From CAYOPE01 sp964405805 (lineage in GTDB: Bacteria > Patescibacteriota > Doudnabacteria > UBA920 > O2-02-FULL-48-8), in contig CAYOPE010000020.1 of assembly GCA_964405805.1 (NCBI GenBank), positions 1 through 15,445 on the forward strand: a DNA stretch of 15,445 bases, in the 5' to 3' direction. Under the pieces are notes generated by a model. That model did not search any database, was not told the origin of the DNA, and saw only the letters and a program-made list of their open reading frames with translations. A program made the position numbers and the translations under genes. Below, piece after piece: positions 5,642-11,748 of this stretch. Position 1 is the stretch's first letter. Every line of letters begins with the position of its first letter.

Positions 5642-5734
5642 TGAGGCTCATCCGCATGTATTTGCATAGAATTCGTAGATTTGTAACAATTATAAAGGCA
5701 CACAAAAATGCACTACGAATTCCCTGCAAGGATG
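5615..5734. repeat. 12-bp direct repeat CCTGCAAGGATG (two copies)
   Basis: Copies at 5615-5626 and 5723-5734 flank the putative promoter of the 430-aa gene. The first lies in the loop of the leader hairpin. Confidence 0.6.
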
Positions 5735-5757
5735 AGTATGTATTGGCGTGTGCCAAT
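5669..5757 (-). promoter_or_regulatory. Putative promoter/operator region of the 430-aa gene
   Basis: TATAAT on minus at 5689-5694, with no consensus -35. A 10-bp inverted repeat GAATTCGTAG (5669-5678) / CTACGAATTC (5713-5722) brackets it, and a second palindrome ATTGGC-GTGT-GCCAAT lies upstream at 5742-5757. This suggests repressor- or activator-controlled transcription, unlike the attenuator units. Confidence 0.45.
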
Positions 5758-5777
5758 TATTTATATTTTCATATACT

Positions 5778-5810
5778 TAAAAACCACCGACTTATGCGGT
5801 GGTTTTGTTT
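5778..5810. terminator. Bidirectional terminator-like hairpin downstream of trpA
   Basis: AAACCACCG (5781-5789), a 7-nt loop and CGGTGGTTT (5797-5805), with an A tract on the left and TTTTGTTT on the right, so it can act on both strands. On minus it would end the trp transcript about 140 nt after trpA. I see no supported gene in 5811-5946. Confidence 0.7.
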
Positions 5811-5946
5811 AATCTGATCAAAATAAATCTATGATAAACAAGCCACCGGATTGGGGTAGAAAAAGCAAAGAAGCATCATATGGTGATAACTTGTTTGGAG
5901 AGTCTTATTTATCATGTGTTTAGTTTAATCGATTGCTACTGTTATG

Positions 5947-6735
5947 TCAAACTCTGAAGCTCTTTAAATGTTTATTCAGTTTATTCTTAAATCTTATTTG
6001 CTGTAGTTTTTTATGGATAAAATTAATCAGGGCGCTGCCTACAATCGCACCTTCTGCGCCTGCTTTTTTCAGTGTACGAACATGATCTGGACTTGAGACA
6101 CCAAAGCCTATGACAATCGGCAGGTTGGTTTGTTTTTTGACTCGGCTAATCAGTTCTAGCGTTTCTCTCACTACGCCGGTACGGGCGCCGGTGATGCCTA
6201 GAACAGAAACCAAATACAAATATCCTTCTGCGAGCTTCAAAATTTTCTGTAATCGCTGATTGGTCGTAGTTTGTGACACAAGAAAAATCTGTTGAATCCG
6301 AAATTTTTTGGCAAATTTATGAAAATCCTCTATTTCTTCAATTGGCACATCAGGAATCAATACAGCATCGATACCAGCAGCAGCCGCGTCCTTATAAAAT
6401 CGATCAATGCCTCGCTGGTAAACAAGATTGGCATAAACCAAAACTGTCACCGGGATGTCAGTGGTCTTTCTTAAAAGTTTTATAAGCTCAAAAACTTTGT
6501 CAGTATCCATTCCAGACCTGATCGCACGCATATCAGCCTGCTGGATTGTCGGTCCATCAGCCAATGGATCTGAATATGGAAAACCAACCTCGATAAAATC
6601 TGCGTTAGCTGAAATTTGCTGGGCCAACGCCAGACTTTTTTGGAAGTTCGGATCACCTGCCACGATAAATGGCATAAAAGCAATCCTCTTTTCTTGTTTC
6701 AATTTTGCAAATTGCTCATGAATTCTATTTTTCAT
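5947..6735 (-). CDS. trpA: Tryptophan synthase alpha chain
   Basis: 262 aa from the ATG at 6735, which has GGAG upstream and overlaps the trpB stop by 11 nt. A GTG two codons earlier is possible but would shift the conserved numbering. With this start the catalytic residues fall at the classical positions: Glu49 in FIEVGFPYSDPLADGPTIQ and Asp60. PFIVAGDPN (22-30) and the late phosphate-binding GFGVSSPDHV and GAIVGSAL are present. It cleaves indole-3-glycerol phosphate to indole and glyceraldehyde 3-phosphate and passes indole to TrpB in the cytoplasmic alpha2-beta2 complex. It is the last gene of the trpBA pair. Confidence 0.96.
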   Translation of the reverse strand: MKNRIHEQFAKLKQEKRIAFMPFIVAGDPNFQKSLALAQQISANADFIEVGFPYSDPLADGPTIQQADMRAIRSGMDTDKVFELIKLLRKTTDIPVTVLVYANLVYQRGIDRFYKDAAAAGIDAVLIPDVPIEEIEDFHKFAKKFRIQQIFLVSQTTTNQRLQKILKLAEGYLYLVSVLGITGARTGVVRETLELISRVKKQTNLPIVIGFGVSSPDHVRTLKKAGAEGAIVGSALINFIHKKLQQIRFKNKLNKHLKSFRV

Positions 6736-7894
6736 AAACACTCCTTACTGCTTCGAGGTCTTTGTCGCCTCTGCCTGATAAATTTACGATGATAATCTGA
6801 TTCTTTTTGATCCGCTTGGATAATTTCTGAAGATAAGCGATGGCATGGGCTGATTCTAAAGCAGGAATAATTCCTTCAAGCTCTGATAAATCATAAAAAC
6901 CTTTCAGGGCTTCTGAATCTGAGACGTGGTCGTACTCGATTCGACCTAAATCACGCAGAAAACTATGTTCAGGACCGACTGAGGGATAGTCAAGACCAGC
7001 TGAGACGCTATGCGTCTCCTGAATTTGGCCAAACTGATCCTGCAGAACGTAAGATTTGGTACCATGAAAAATCCCCAACCGACCGCCAAAGAATCTTGCT
7101 GCGTGCTTACCAGATTTGATGCCAAGCCCACCGGCTTCGATGCCAATCATTTTCACTTTTCGGTCTTTCAGGAATTCTGTAAACAAACCCAAAGCATTAC
7201 TGCCGCCCCCAACACAAGCCAGTAAATAATCAGGCAAACGATTTTCTATTTTCAAGATCTGCTCTCGCGCTTCCCTGCCAATAATTTTCTGGAAATCACG
7301 AACAATGGTCGGATATGGATGCGGACCAAGCACTGAACCGAGCAAATAATGAGTTGTTTTAACATTTGTGATCCAGTCGCGCAAAGCTTCGTTTATCGCG
7401 TCTTTCAAAGTTCTACTTCCCGAAGACACTGGCACGACTTTTGCGCCCAAAAGCTTCATGCGCAGCACGTTTGGCTGCTGGCGCGCCATATCCACTTCTC
7501 CCATGTACACTACACACTCAAGGCCAAGCTTAGCAGCTGCGACAGCAGTAGCTACACCATGCTGGCCAGCACCAGTTTCTGCGATGATCCGAGTTTTTCC
7601 CATAAATTTGGCAAGCAATGCCTGGCCTAAAGCATTGTTTATCTTATGCGCGCCGGTGTGTGTGAGGTCTTCTCGCTTCAAATATATTTTTTGGTGAAAC
7701 TTTTCTGATAAATTTTTCGCAAAGTAAAGAGGCGTGGGCCGACCCACAAAATTTTTAAGAAGCTCTGAAAGCTCAGTCTGAAATTTCTTATTTTTCTTGA
7801 ATCTCTCATAAGCTTCCTCTAGTTCTGCCAGTGGCTGCATAAGAGTCTCTGGCACAAACTGCCCACCAAATTCTCCAAAATATCCTTTTTTCAT
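6725..7894 (-). CDS. trpB: Tryptophan synthase beta chain
   Basis: 389 aa, full length for the TrpB1 type that partners with TrpA. N-terminal YFGEFGGQFVPETLM, the PLP lysine Lys84 in THTGAHKINN, catalytic Glu106 in AETGAGQHG, phosphate-binding GGGSNALG (229-236) and SGRGDKD near the end. It condenses indole with serine to give tryptophan. No ribosome site precedes the ATG and no promoter is seen in the 24 nt between it and the hairpin at 7919-7957. The gene may be co-transcribed with the 70-aa gene and so come under the Trp-codon attenuator at 8395-8455 (inference). No other trp gene is in the window. Confidence 0.97.
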   Translation of the reverse strand: MKKGYFGEFGGQFVPETLMQPLAELEEAYERFKKNKKFQTELSELLKNFVGRPTPLYFAKNLSEKFHQKIYLKREDLTHTGAHKINNALGQALLAKFMGKTRIIAETGAGQHGVATAVAAAKLGLECVVYMGEVDMARQQPNVLRMKLLGAKVVPVSSGSRTLKDAINEALRDWITNVKTTHYLLGSVLGPHPYPTIVRDFQKIIGREAREQILKIENRLPDYLLACVGGGSNALGLFTEFLKDRKVKMIGIEAGGLGIKSGKHAARFFGGRLGIFHGTKSYVLQDQFGQIQETHSVSAGLDYPSVGPEHSFLRDLGRIEYDHVSDSEALKGFYDLSELEGIIPALESAHAIAYLQKLSKRIKKNQIIIVNLSGRGDKDLEAVRSVYEK

Positions 7895-7918
7895 AATGAT
7901 TAATTAATAATAAACTCT

Positions 7919-7957
7919 CGGTGAGTGATAAATGCCGAAGCATAATATCACTCACCG
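7919..7957 (-). terminator. Long UUCG-capped hairpin between the 70-aa gene and trpB
   Basis: CGGTGAGTGATA pairs with TATCACTCACCG (12 bp), extended by ATGC-TTCG-GCAT after a small bulge. On minus it is followed by AGAGTTTATTATTAATT, T-rich but not a clean run. It may be a partial terminator or processing site between the small gene and trpB. Confidence 0.6.
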
Positions 7958-7962
7958 TCTGC

Positions 7963-8175
7963 CTAGAGGCCATTGGGACTGTTGTATACGAGTGTGACGC
8001 TGTCACCCTGCCAGACAACAGGAACAAGCTCTTTCTGCGCTACTTTCTCAAGTACAGTGGCGAGCTGAGTACTCGTGGACCGACTGTGATCAGCAATCGC
8101 GCGAGCCAACCGCTCGGCAGAAACTGTTTGGCCACTGCCCAGGTTCACTTCTGCGGGTGTTACCCGAAAACCCAT
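7963..8175 (-). CDS. Small hypothetical protein (70 aa), first gene of unit 4
   Basis: The ATG at 8175 is 6 nt after AAAGGAGG. It begins MGFRVTPAEVNLGSGQTVSA, then a helical stretch (ERLARAIADHSRSTSTQLAT), and ends with a beta-like part VPVVWQGDSVTLVYNSPNGL. It is soluble and contains a single Trp. The family is not recognised. It lies between the WAW-type attenuator and trpB, with structured RNA on both sides. Confidence 0.7.
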   Translation of the reverse strand: MGFRVTPAEVNLGSGQTVSAERLARAIADHSRSTSTQLATVLEKVAQKELVPVVWQGDSVTLVYNSPNGL

Positions 8176-8192
8176 AGCCTTCCTCCTTTTTC

Positions 8193-8242
8193 AGCACTTT
8201 GATTTTTCGTGCTGGCTACCCGGGGCTAAGCTTCTCCCCGGG
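8193..8242 (-). other. Two hairpins in the 5' leader of the 70-aa gene
   Basis: CCCGGGG-N10-CCCCGGG (8219-8242) and CAGCAC/GTGCTG with an A-rich loop (8192-8214) lie between the three-armed palindrome and the ribosome site. They have no U tract and are not terminators. They could tune translation. Confidence 0.5.
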
Positions 8243-8257
8243 AAAACAGCAGACAAA

Positions 8258-8395
8258 CCAGGTACTGAAAATTTGACCCGCGATTATGTTTTGTTTAGAG
8301 AATTCAGGGGCCAAAACATATCGCGATATAATCTTGCGATCAGTCCGAGAGATTTGCCAGATGATCGCAAGATTAGTCAAATTTCTAGTACCTGG
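8258..8395. repeat. 138-nt three-armed palindrome (structured RNA or miniature mobile element)
   Basis: Three helices close on each other. P1 pairs 8258-8277 with 8376-8395 (CCAGGTACT/AGTACCTGG and AAATTTGAC/GTCAAATTT, 18 pairs around a 2-nt mismatch). P2 pairs 8279-8293 with 8312-8325 (14 pairs, one bulged T, 18-nt loop). P3 pairs 8329-8342 with 8362-8375 (14 perfect pairs, 19-nt loop). The junction has only 1, 3 and 0 unpaired nucleotides. CAAA occurs directly outside both ends (8254-8257 and 8396-8399), possibly a target duplication. It sits directly after the attenuator of unit 4 and so is in the 5' leader of the 70-aa gene. Confidence 0.8.
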
Positions 8396-8455
8396 CAAAC
8401 AAAAACACCTTCGGCAGAAGTCCGAAGGTGTCTAAATTTCGAAATTTATTACACC
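8395..8455 (-). promoter_or_regulatory. Attenuator of unit 4
   Basis: Terminator on minus: ACACCTTCGG (8422-8431), a 7-nt loop, CCGAAGGTGT (8405-8414) and TTTTTGTTTG. Competing fold: GGTGT (8451-8455, overlapping the last codons of the leader ORF) with ACACC (8427-8431), closed over the inner palindrome TAAATTTCGAAATTTA (8433-8448). An upstream hairpin, GGGCTTTG/CAAAGTCCC with a bulged T, begins at the second Trp codon of the leader. The antiterminator is weaker than in units 1-3. Confidence 0.65.
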
Positions 8456-8544
8456 ACGTTCAAAGGGACTTTGCCAAGTGACAAAGCCCAAGCCCACGCG
8501 GCTGATACAACCTTGATAGAAATTCTTGCGTCTCTTAATTTCAT
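8449..8544 (-). CDS. Leader peptide 4 (31 aa, WAW motif; trp-leader candidate)
   Basis: Short ORF starting 12 nt after the -10 box, no ribosome site. It reads MKLRDARISIKVVSAA-WAWAL-SLGKVPLNVV; the two Trp codons are TGG GCT TGG. The stop is followed by the antiterminator/terminator region and, further on, trpBA. Inferred role: sensing charged tRNA-Trp. The Trp codons lie some 12 codons before the end, further upstream than in the enteric trp leader, and alanine is also frequent, so specificity is not certain. Confidence 0.6.
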   Translation of the reverse strand: MKLRDARISIKVVSAAWAWALSLGKVPLNVV

Positions 8545-8556
8545 AAAAGTAAATAT

Positions 8557-8585
8557 ATTATACACCTATTCGCGTAATTGGTCAA
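8557..8585 (-). promoter_or_regulatory. Promoter of unit 4
   Basis: TTGACC (8580-8585), 17 nt, TATAAT (8557-8562) on minus. The -35 and part of the spacer lie inside the last codons of parB, so the unit begins before the upstream gene ends. Confidence 0.85.
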
Positions 8586-9405
8586 CTTTACTCAAGAAAG
8601 CATTCAATTCTTCTTGTGAGAAAAATTCGATAGTGATTTTTCGGTTCTCGCCGTTTTTCTGCACGCGGACCTTGGTGCCAAGTTTTCCTCGAAGCTCTGA
8701 CTCCAGCGCTGCTGCTTCTGGATCAGAAGGAGTTCTCGGAGCACGTATGAGTTTCGGTCGCTCGAGCATCTCGCGGACTCGCTCCTCCACTTGTCGCACT
8801 GTCATTTGCTCGGCCACGATCAGGTCCAGCATAGCAATCTGCTTTTCCATTCCTGGAATTGCCAAAATACTTCGGGCATGGCCCTCGGTAATAGTGCCAT
8901 CAGCCACAGCGTTCTGAATTTTCAGAGGCAAGTGAAGCAAGCGCAGCATGTTCGTCACAGTCGTACGGGCTTTGCCTACCTTCTTCGCCACTTCTTCCTG
9001 AGTCATCTTATACTCGTCAATAAGCTGCTGATACGCCTGGGCTTCTTCGATGGGATCTAGGTTATGTCTCTGAATGTTTTCGATCAGAGCCAGCTCGAGC
9101 TTCTTCTGCTCTTCCATGAAATCGCGGACGATGACAGGAACCTTCTGAAGACCGGCGATCTTGGATGCTCTGAGTCTTCGTTCACCTACGATCAACTGAT
9201 AAGTACCGTCAGAAATTGGCACGACAACCAACGGCTGCAGAATTCCATGTTCTTTAATTGATGCTGCCAGCTCCTGCAGAGCCGTCTCGTCAAACACGCG
9301 TCGCGGCTGCCAGGGGTTGGGCTTGATCAAATCAATATTAACCTCAATCAAACTCATGACTGGTAAATTTTCAGGCGGAGCTACGGGTTTTATTTCTTCG
9401 TCCAT
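8566..9405 (-). CDS. parB: ParB/Spo0J-family chromosome partition protein
   Basis: 279 aa, the usual length. After a short acidic tail it has KPNPWQPRR (28-36), the CTP-binding GERRLRA (74-80), ENIQRHNLDPIEEAQAY (109-125) and a helix-turn-helix around 135-158 (MTQEEVAKKVGKARTTVTNM), followed by the C-terminal dimerisation region. It binds parS sites and spreads as a CTP-gated clamp for origin segregation. It lies 3 nt after the ABC ATPase stop and probably shares its transcript. ParA is not adjacent, and I saw no parS-like TGTTTCACGTGAAACA in the window. Confidence 0.93.
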   Translation of the reverse strand: MDEEIKPVAPPENLPVMSLIEVNIDLIKPNPWQPRRVFDETALQELAASIKEHGILQPLVVVPISDGTYQLIVGERRLRASKIAGLQKVPVIVRDFMEEQKKLELALIENIQRHNLDPIEEAQAYQQLIDEYKMTQEEVAKKVGKARTTVTNMLRLLHLPLKIQNAVADGTITEGHARSILAIPGMEKQIAMLDLIVAEQMTVRQVEERVREMLERPKLIRAPRTPSDPEAAALESELRGKLGTKVRVQKNGENRKITIEFFSQEELNAFLSKVDQLRE

Positions 9406-9408
9406 AAA

Positions 9409-10146
9409 TTATGGTTTAATCAAATGATATAAATGATCTTCGAGGTGAAAAAAATCTGTGGACCGCATGACCCGTGGTCGCGGCAAATTATTTGTAACTA
9501 TCTTATCAATCTTAGCCGGTCTGGCAGAGAGGACCGCGATCCGGTCAGCTAGCTCTAGTGCTTCAGCCACGATGTGTGTCACCATTATAATGGTTGGCTT
9601 ACGTTCTTGCCAAATCTGAAGCAATTCTTTTCGCAATTCCTCAGCTGTAAACGAGTCCAGCTCGGAAAATGGCTCATCCATAAAAATAATTTTCGGGTCT
9701 CGAGCCAAGGCTCTAGCGATTCCCACTCTCTGGCGCATGCCACCTGACAAATCTTTCGGGTAACTTTTCGCAAATTTTTCTAGGCCAAACTGCTTCATCT
9801 CTTTAACTATAATCTCGTGTCTTTCAGAGGCTGACATTTTTTTGCTGAGCAATCCTAGACCAATATTGTCATAAACTGTAAGCCATGGGAACAAGGCAAA
9901 CTGCTGAAACACAAAACTCATATCCCCATGCGTCATGTTTTTACCCAGGATCATTTCCCCTTTAAAATTCTTTTCAAGACCAGAAGCGATACGGAGCAAA
10001 GTTGATTTGCCGCTGCCAGATGGACCAACTAGGACAAAAAATTCTCCGGCCTCGATTTCCAAGTTGACATCATCCAAAACCAGAAGTCGTTTCTGATCTT
10101 CCTCAAAGTATTTAGTTATATTTTTTAGTTTGATAACTGTAGCCAT
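9409..10146 (-). CDS. ABC transporter ATPase, SsuB/TauB type
   Basis: 245 aa. Walker A GPSGSGKST (41-49), Q loop FQQFALFPWLTVYDNI (80-95), signature LSGGMRQR (133-140), Walker B KIIFMDEP (152-159) with SELD, and the switch His in MVTH. The Q-loop region and the C-terminal ARPAKI segment fit the nitrate/sulfonate/taurine (NitT/TauT) importer ATPases. It hydrolyses ATP at the inner face of the membrane to drive the adjacent permease. Its ATG overlaps the permease stop (TAATG). The substrate cannot be told from the sequence. Confidence 0.92.
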   Translation of the reverse strand: MATVIKLKNITKYFEEDQKRLLVLDDVNLEIEAGEFFVLVGPSGSGKSTLLRIASGLEKNFKGEMILGKNMTHGDMSFVFQQFALFPWLTVYDNIGLGLLSKKMSASERHEIIVKEMKQFGLEKFAKSYPKDLSGGMRQRVGIARALARDPKIIFMDEPFSELDSFTAEELRKELLQIWQERKPTIIMVTHIVAEALELADRIAVLSARPAKIDKIVTNNLPRPRVMRSTDFFHLEDHLYHLIKP

Positions 10147-10874
10147 TATTCTTCCATGAGTTTATGACTGGCATCCAGTAGCGGCGTCCAGATCAGTTTG
10201 TTTATGCTAAAAACAATAATCAACAAAGCTAGAATGCCGAGAAAAGTGATGGCTGTGTTCTGTGAATGAGTTTGAAAAAATTGCCCAAGGCCGCCGGGCA
10301 GATGGACGATGATTTCTGTAGCTACCAGAGCGCCCCAGCCTTCGCCGAGACCGATGATGGATCCTGTTACCAATCCAGGAATACTTAAAGGCCAAACGTA
10401 TTTGTGAAAATAATTCCATCCAGAGACATTATAAATCTGAATTGCTTCCTCCCAGTCATGGTGTGCGAGCTTGAGCGAGCTTAAAGTCGAAAACAAAATT
10501 GGCCAGATGACTGTGAGAACCAAGAAAAAAATTACAGTAAAATTTGTCTCGCCCCAGTAGTGTACGGCAAAAGGTAAAATCGCAAATTCCGGGAAGCTCT
10601 GCAGAATATCAAAAATCGGTAACATGACATGCGAGAGCAAACCTTTATGAAAAAACATAGCAAACAGCCAGGCTAGACTGACTGCGATCAGATACGCAAT
10701 TACCAACCTGCCAATTGATACAAAGACATCGTGAAGTAGCGAACTGATCGCCAGTTCTTCGGTTTGTGCGAAAAATAGCAAAAACAAAAACGGCGCGACC
10801 ATGATCAAAAAGGTAACGATGAGGTGAGCTCTGCTGTGATAAATTTTCATTCGGTGTCTTTGTACGCGGTGCAT
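10146..10874 (-). CDS. ABC transporter permease, NitT/TauT type
   Basis: 242 aa from the ATG at 10874. The ATG at 10850 is a fair alternative, and neither has a ribosome site. A basic N terminus is followed by about six hydrophobic segments (first VTFLIMVAPFLFLLFFAQ). The cytoplasmic loop EEAIQIYNVSGWNYFHKYVWP matches the EAA motif that contacts the ATPase. It forms the membrane channel of an importer with the downstream ATPase. No substrate-binding protein is encoded in the window. It begins 14 nt after the PaaX-like gene, so that regulator is probably in the same operon. Confidence 0.85.
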   Translation of the reverse strand: MHRVQRHRMKIYHSRAHLIVTFLIMVAPFLFLLFFAQTEELAISSLLHDVFVSIGRLVIAYLIAVSLAWLFAMFFHKGLLSHVMLPIFDILQSFPEFAILPFAVHYWGETNFTVIFFLVLTVIWPILFSTLSSLKLAHHDWEEAIQIYNVSGWNYFHKYVWPLSIPGLVTGSIIGLGEGWGALVATEIIVHLPGGLGQFFQTHSQNTAITFLGILALLIIVFSINKLIWTPLLDASHKLMEE

Positions 10875-10887
10875 TTTGGTGCTCAAA

Positions 10888-11367
10888 TTATAGCATATTT
10901 TTATCAATTTTACCGGAAATTATTTTTATATGACTTTGTAATTTTAATTCCTTCGCAAATGCTTCCAACTCTAAACCTGGAGCGTTTGAGCTGATAAGCA
11001 GGCTTCTTTGGATTAAGCTGAAACCCTTGCGCTGCAAAAAGCGACGGAAAATTGTGCGCTGACGATTTTTCGAAACTGGTATATCAAACGTGACAATAGT
11101 AAATAGACCATCAGTTCGTCTCGGCTCAGATTCTAAACTTTTTAAAATGCGCTTAGCTTTTAGGGACAAAATAAAATGCTGACCATAGTGAACTGTTCTA
11201 ATCGGCTGCAGCAAACCTGCTGCATGAAATTTTCGAAGTTTGAAATAATATGTCTTTTCTGTAAACGAATGCACGTGGAGTTTACCATAGGGCGTGAAGA
11301 CGAAAGTCAGCGCGACCTTTCCCAAGTCTTCGAGAAACGCTTGTAATTCTTCCTGAATTTTCCTCAT
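10888..11367 (-). CDS. PaaX-like transcriptional regulator (winged helix plus Cas2-like domain)
   Basis: 159 aa. Residues 1-80 look like a winged helix (TEKTYYFKLRKFHAAGLLQP, with a wing around QHFILSLKAK). Residues 87-159 have a ferredoxin-like Cas2/PaaX fold: GLFTIVTFDIPVSKNRQRT, then FRRFLQRKGFSLIQRSLLIS, ending in a second strand IKIISGKI. Proteins of this build are DNA-binding repressors, sometimes mislabelled Cas2. The ATG follows the -10 box by 6 nt, so the mRNA is leaderless. The promoter overlaps a perfect palindrome, which suggests autoregulation. The downstream ABC transporter and parB are probable operon members. Confidence 0.75.
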   Translation of the reverse strand: MRKIQEELQAFLEDLGKVALTFVFTPYGKLHVHSFTEKTYYFKLRKFHAAGLLQPIRTVHYGQHFILSLKAKRILKSLESEPRRTDGLFTIVTFDIPVSKNRQRTIFRRFLQRKGFSLIQRSLLISSNAPGLELEAFAKELKLQSHIKIISGKIDKNML

Positions 11368-11373
11368 ACACTA

Positions 11374-11402
11374 ATACTAACCTTTTTTGACCATATGGTC
11401 AA
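11374..11402 (-). promoter_or_regulatory. Promoter and palindromic operator of the PaaX-like operon
   Basis: TTGACC (11397-11402), 17 nt, TAGTAT (11374-11379) on minus. The -35 and the start of the spacer form the perfect palindrome TTGACCATATGGTCAA (11387-11402). A second perfect palindrome GTCAGTACTGAC (11408-11419) lies 5 nt further upstream and shares the GGTCA/TGACC half-site. Confidence 0.75.
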
Positions 11403-11433
11403 TTTTGGTCAGTACTGACTATTACCCTTCAGC

Positions 11434-11462
11434 TTCACAAAAATCAAATTTTCCGCTACTAT
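11434..11462 (+). promoter_or_regulatory. Promoter of tRNA-Leu
   Basis: TTCACA, 17 nt, TACTAT on plus, ending 9 nt before the tRNA 5' end. Confidence 0.6.
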
Positions 11463-11471
11463 ATTCAAGTC

Positions 11472-11556
11472 GCCGGAGTGGCGGAATGGCAGACGCACAC
11501 GACTCAAAATCGTGCGAGGTTTCCTCATGAGGGTTCGACTCCCTCCTCCGGCACCA
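11472..11556 (+). tRNA. tRNA-Leu (anticodon CAA)
   Basis: 85 nt including the encoded CCA. Acceptor stem GCCGGAG/CTCCGGC, anticodon arm CACGA-CTCAAAA-TCGTG, a long variable arm (CGAGGTTTCCTCATG) typical of tRNA-Leu, and T arm GAGGG-TTCGACT-CCCTC. All expected class II features are present. It is divergent from the PaaX-like gene. Its 3' end is duplicated 134 bp downstream. Confidence 0.95.
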
Positions 11557-11561
11557 GAGAA
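11537..11561 (+). repeat. 25-bp direct repeat, copy 1 (tRNA-Leu 3' end)
   Basis: Starts GACTCCCTCCTCCGGCACCA and continues GAGAA, covering the T loop to the CCA plus 5 nt. It is identical to 11671-11695. This is the position where tyrosine integrases usually recombine, so it is an attachment-site candidate. Confidence 0.85.
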
Positions 11562-11670
11562 TACAAAAAGACTCCGAGCGGAGTCGAACGGGCAGAAGCG
11601 AGACAAGACTGAAAGTCGCGCTCGAGCGTCGACGAAAGCGTTTCAATAGCTTTCGGCGCTGCCCTGGCGA
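11562..11670. other. 109-bp segment between tRNA-end repeats
   Basis: It is rich in inverted repeats: GACTCC-GAGC-GGAGTC (11570-11585), which with TTTTTG on minus looks like a minus-strand terminator; GAAAGC/GCTTTC; GACT/AGTC; and an outer GGGCAG/CTGCCC. There is no credible ORF. It may be the remnant of an excised or decayed integrated element, or a small structured RNA. Confidence 0.45.
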
Positions 11671-11695
11671 GACTCCCTCCTCCGGCACCAGAGAA
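11671..11695 (+). repeat. 25-bp direct repeat, copy 2
   Basis: Exact copy of the tRNA-Leu 3' end plus 5 flanking nt. No tRNA body precedes it, so it is not a second tRNA. Confidence 0.85.
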
Positions 11696-11710
11696 CTTGG
11701 CTTTAAAATT

Positions 11711-11739
11711 TTGACAAAATCTTATTTATACGCTAGCAT
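11711..11739 (+). promoter_or_regulatory. Promoter of unit 5
   Basis: TTGACA (11711-11716), 17 nt, TAGCAT (11734-11739), 9 nt before the ATG of the leader peptide. It lies just after the second tRNA-end repeat. Confidence 0.8.
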
Positions 11740-11748
11740 TATATGACT

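Noticed and set aside
5831..5923. Plus-strand 30-codon ORF (MINKPPDWGRKSKEASYGDN...)
   Set aside because: No promoter with good -35/-10 and no ribosome site upstream; it could be chance in the spacer after trpA.
8216..8398. A 60-codon frame through the three-armed palindrome
   Set aside because: Its sequence is dictated by the inverted repeats and no ribosome site precedes it.
8566..9405. parS site near parB
   Set aside because: No match to the 16-bp parS consensus was seen in the window by eye; a genome-wide search would be needed.
10888..11367. Cas2-like fold as evidence of a CRISPR system
   Set aside because: The protein also has an N-terminal winged-helix region, there is no Cas1, and no repeat-spacer array exists in the window; a PaaX-like regulator fits better.
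11409..11688. Minus-strand open frames across tRNA-Leu
   Set aside because: They are antisense to a clear tRNA gene and to the repeat region; no promoter or ribosome site.
11671..11695. A second tRNA-Leu ending at 11690
   Set aside because: Only the 3' 20 nt match; no acceptor 5' strand, D arm or anticodon arm precedes it.
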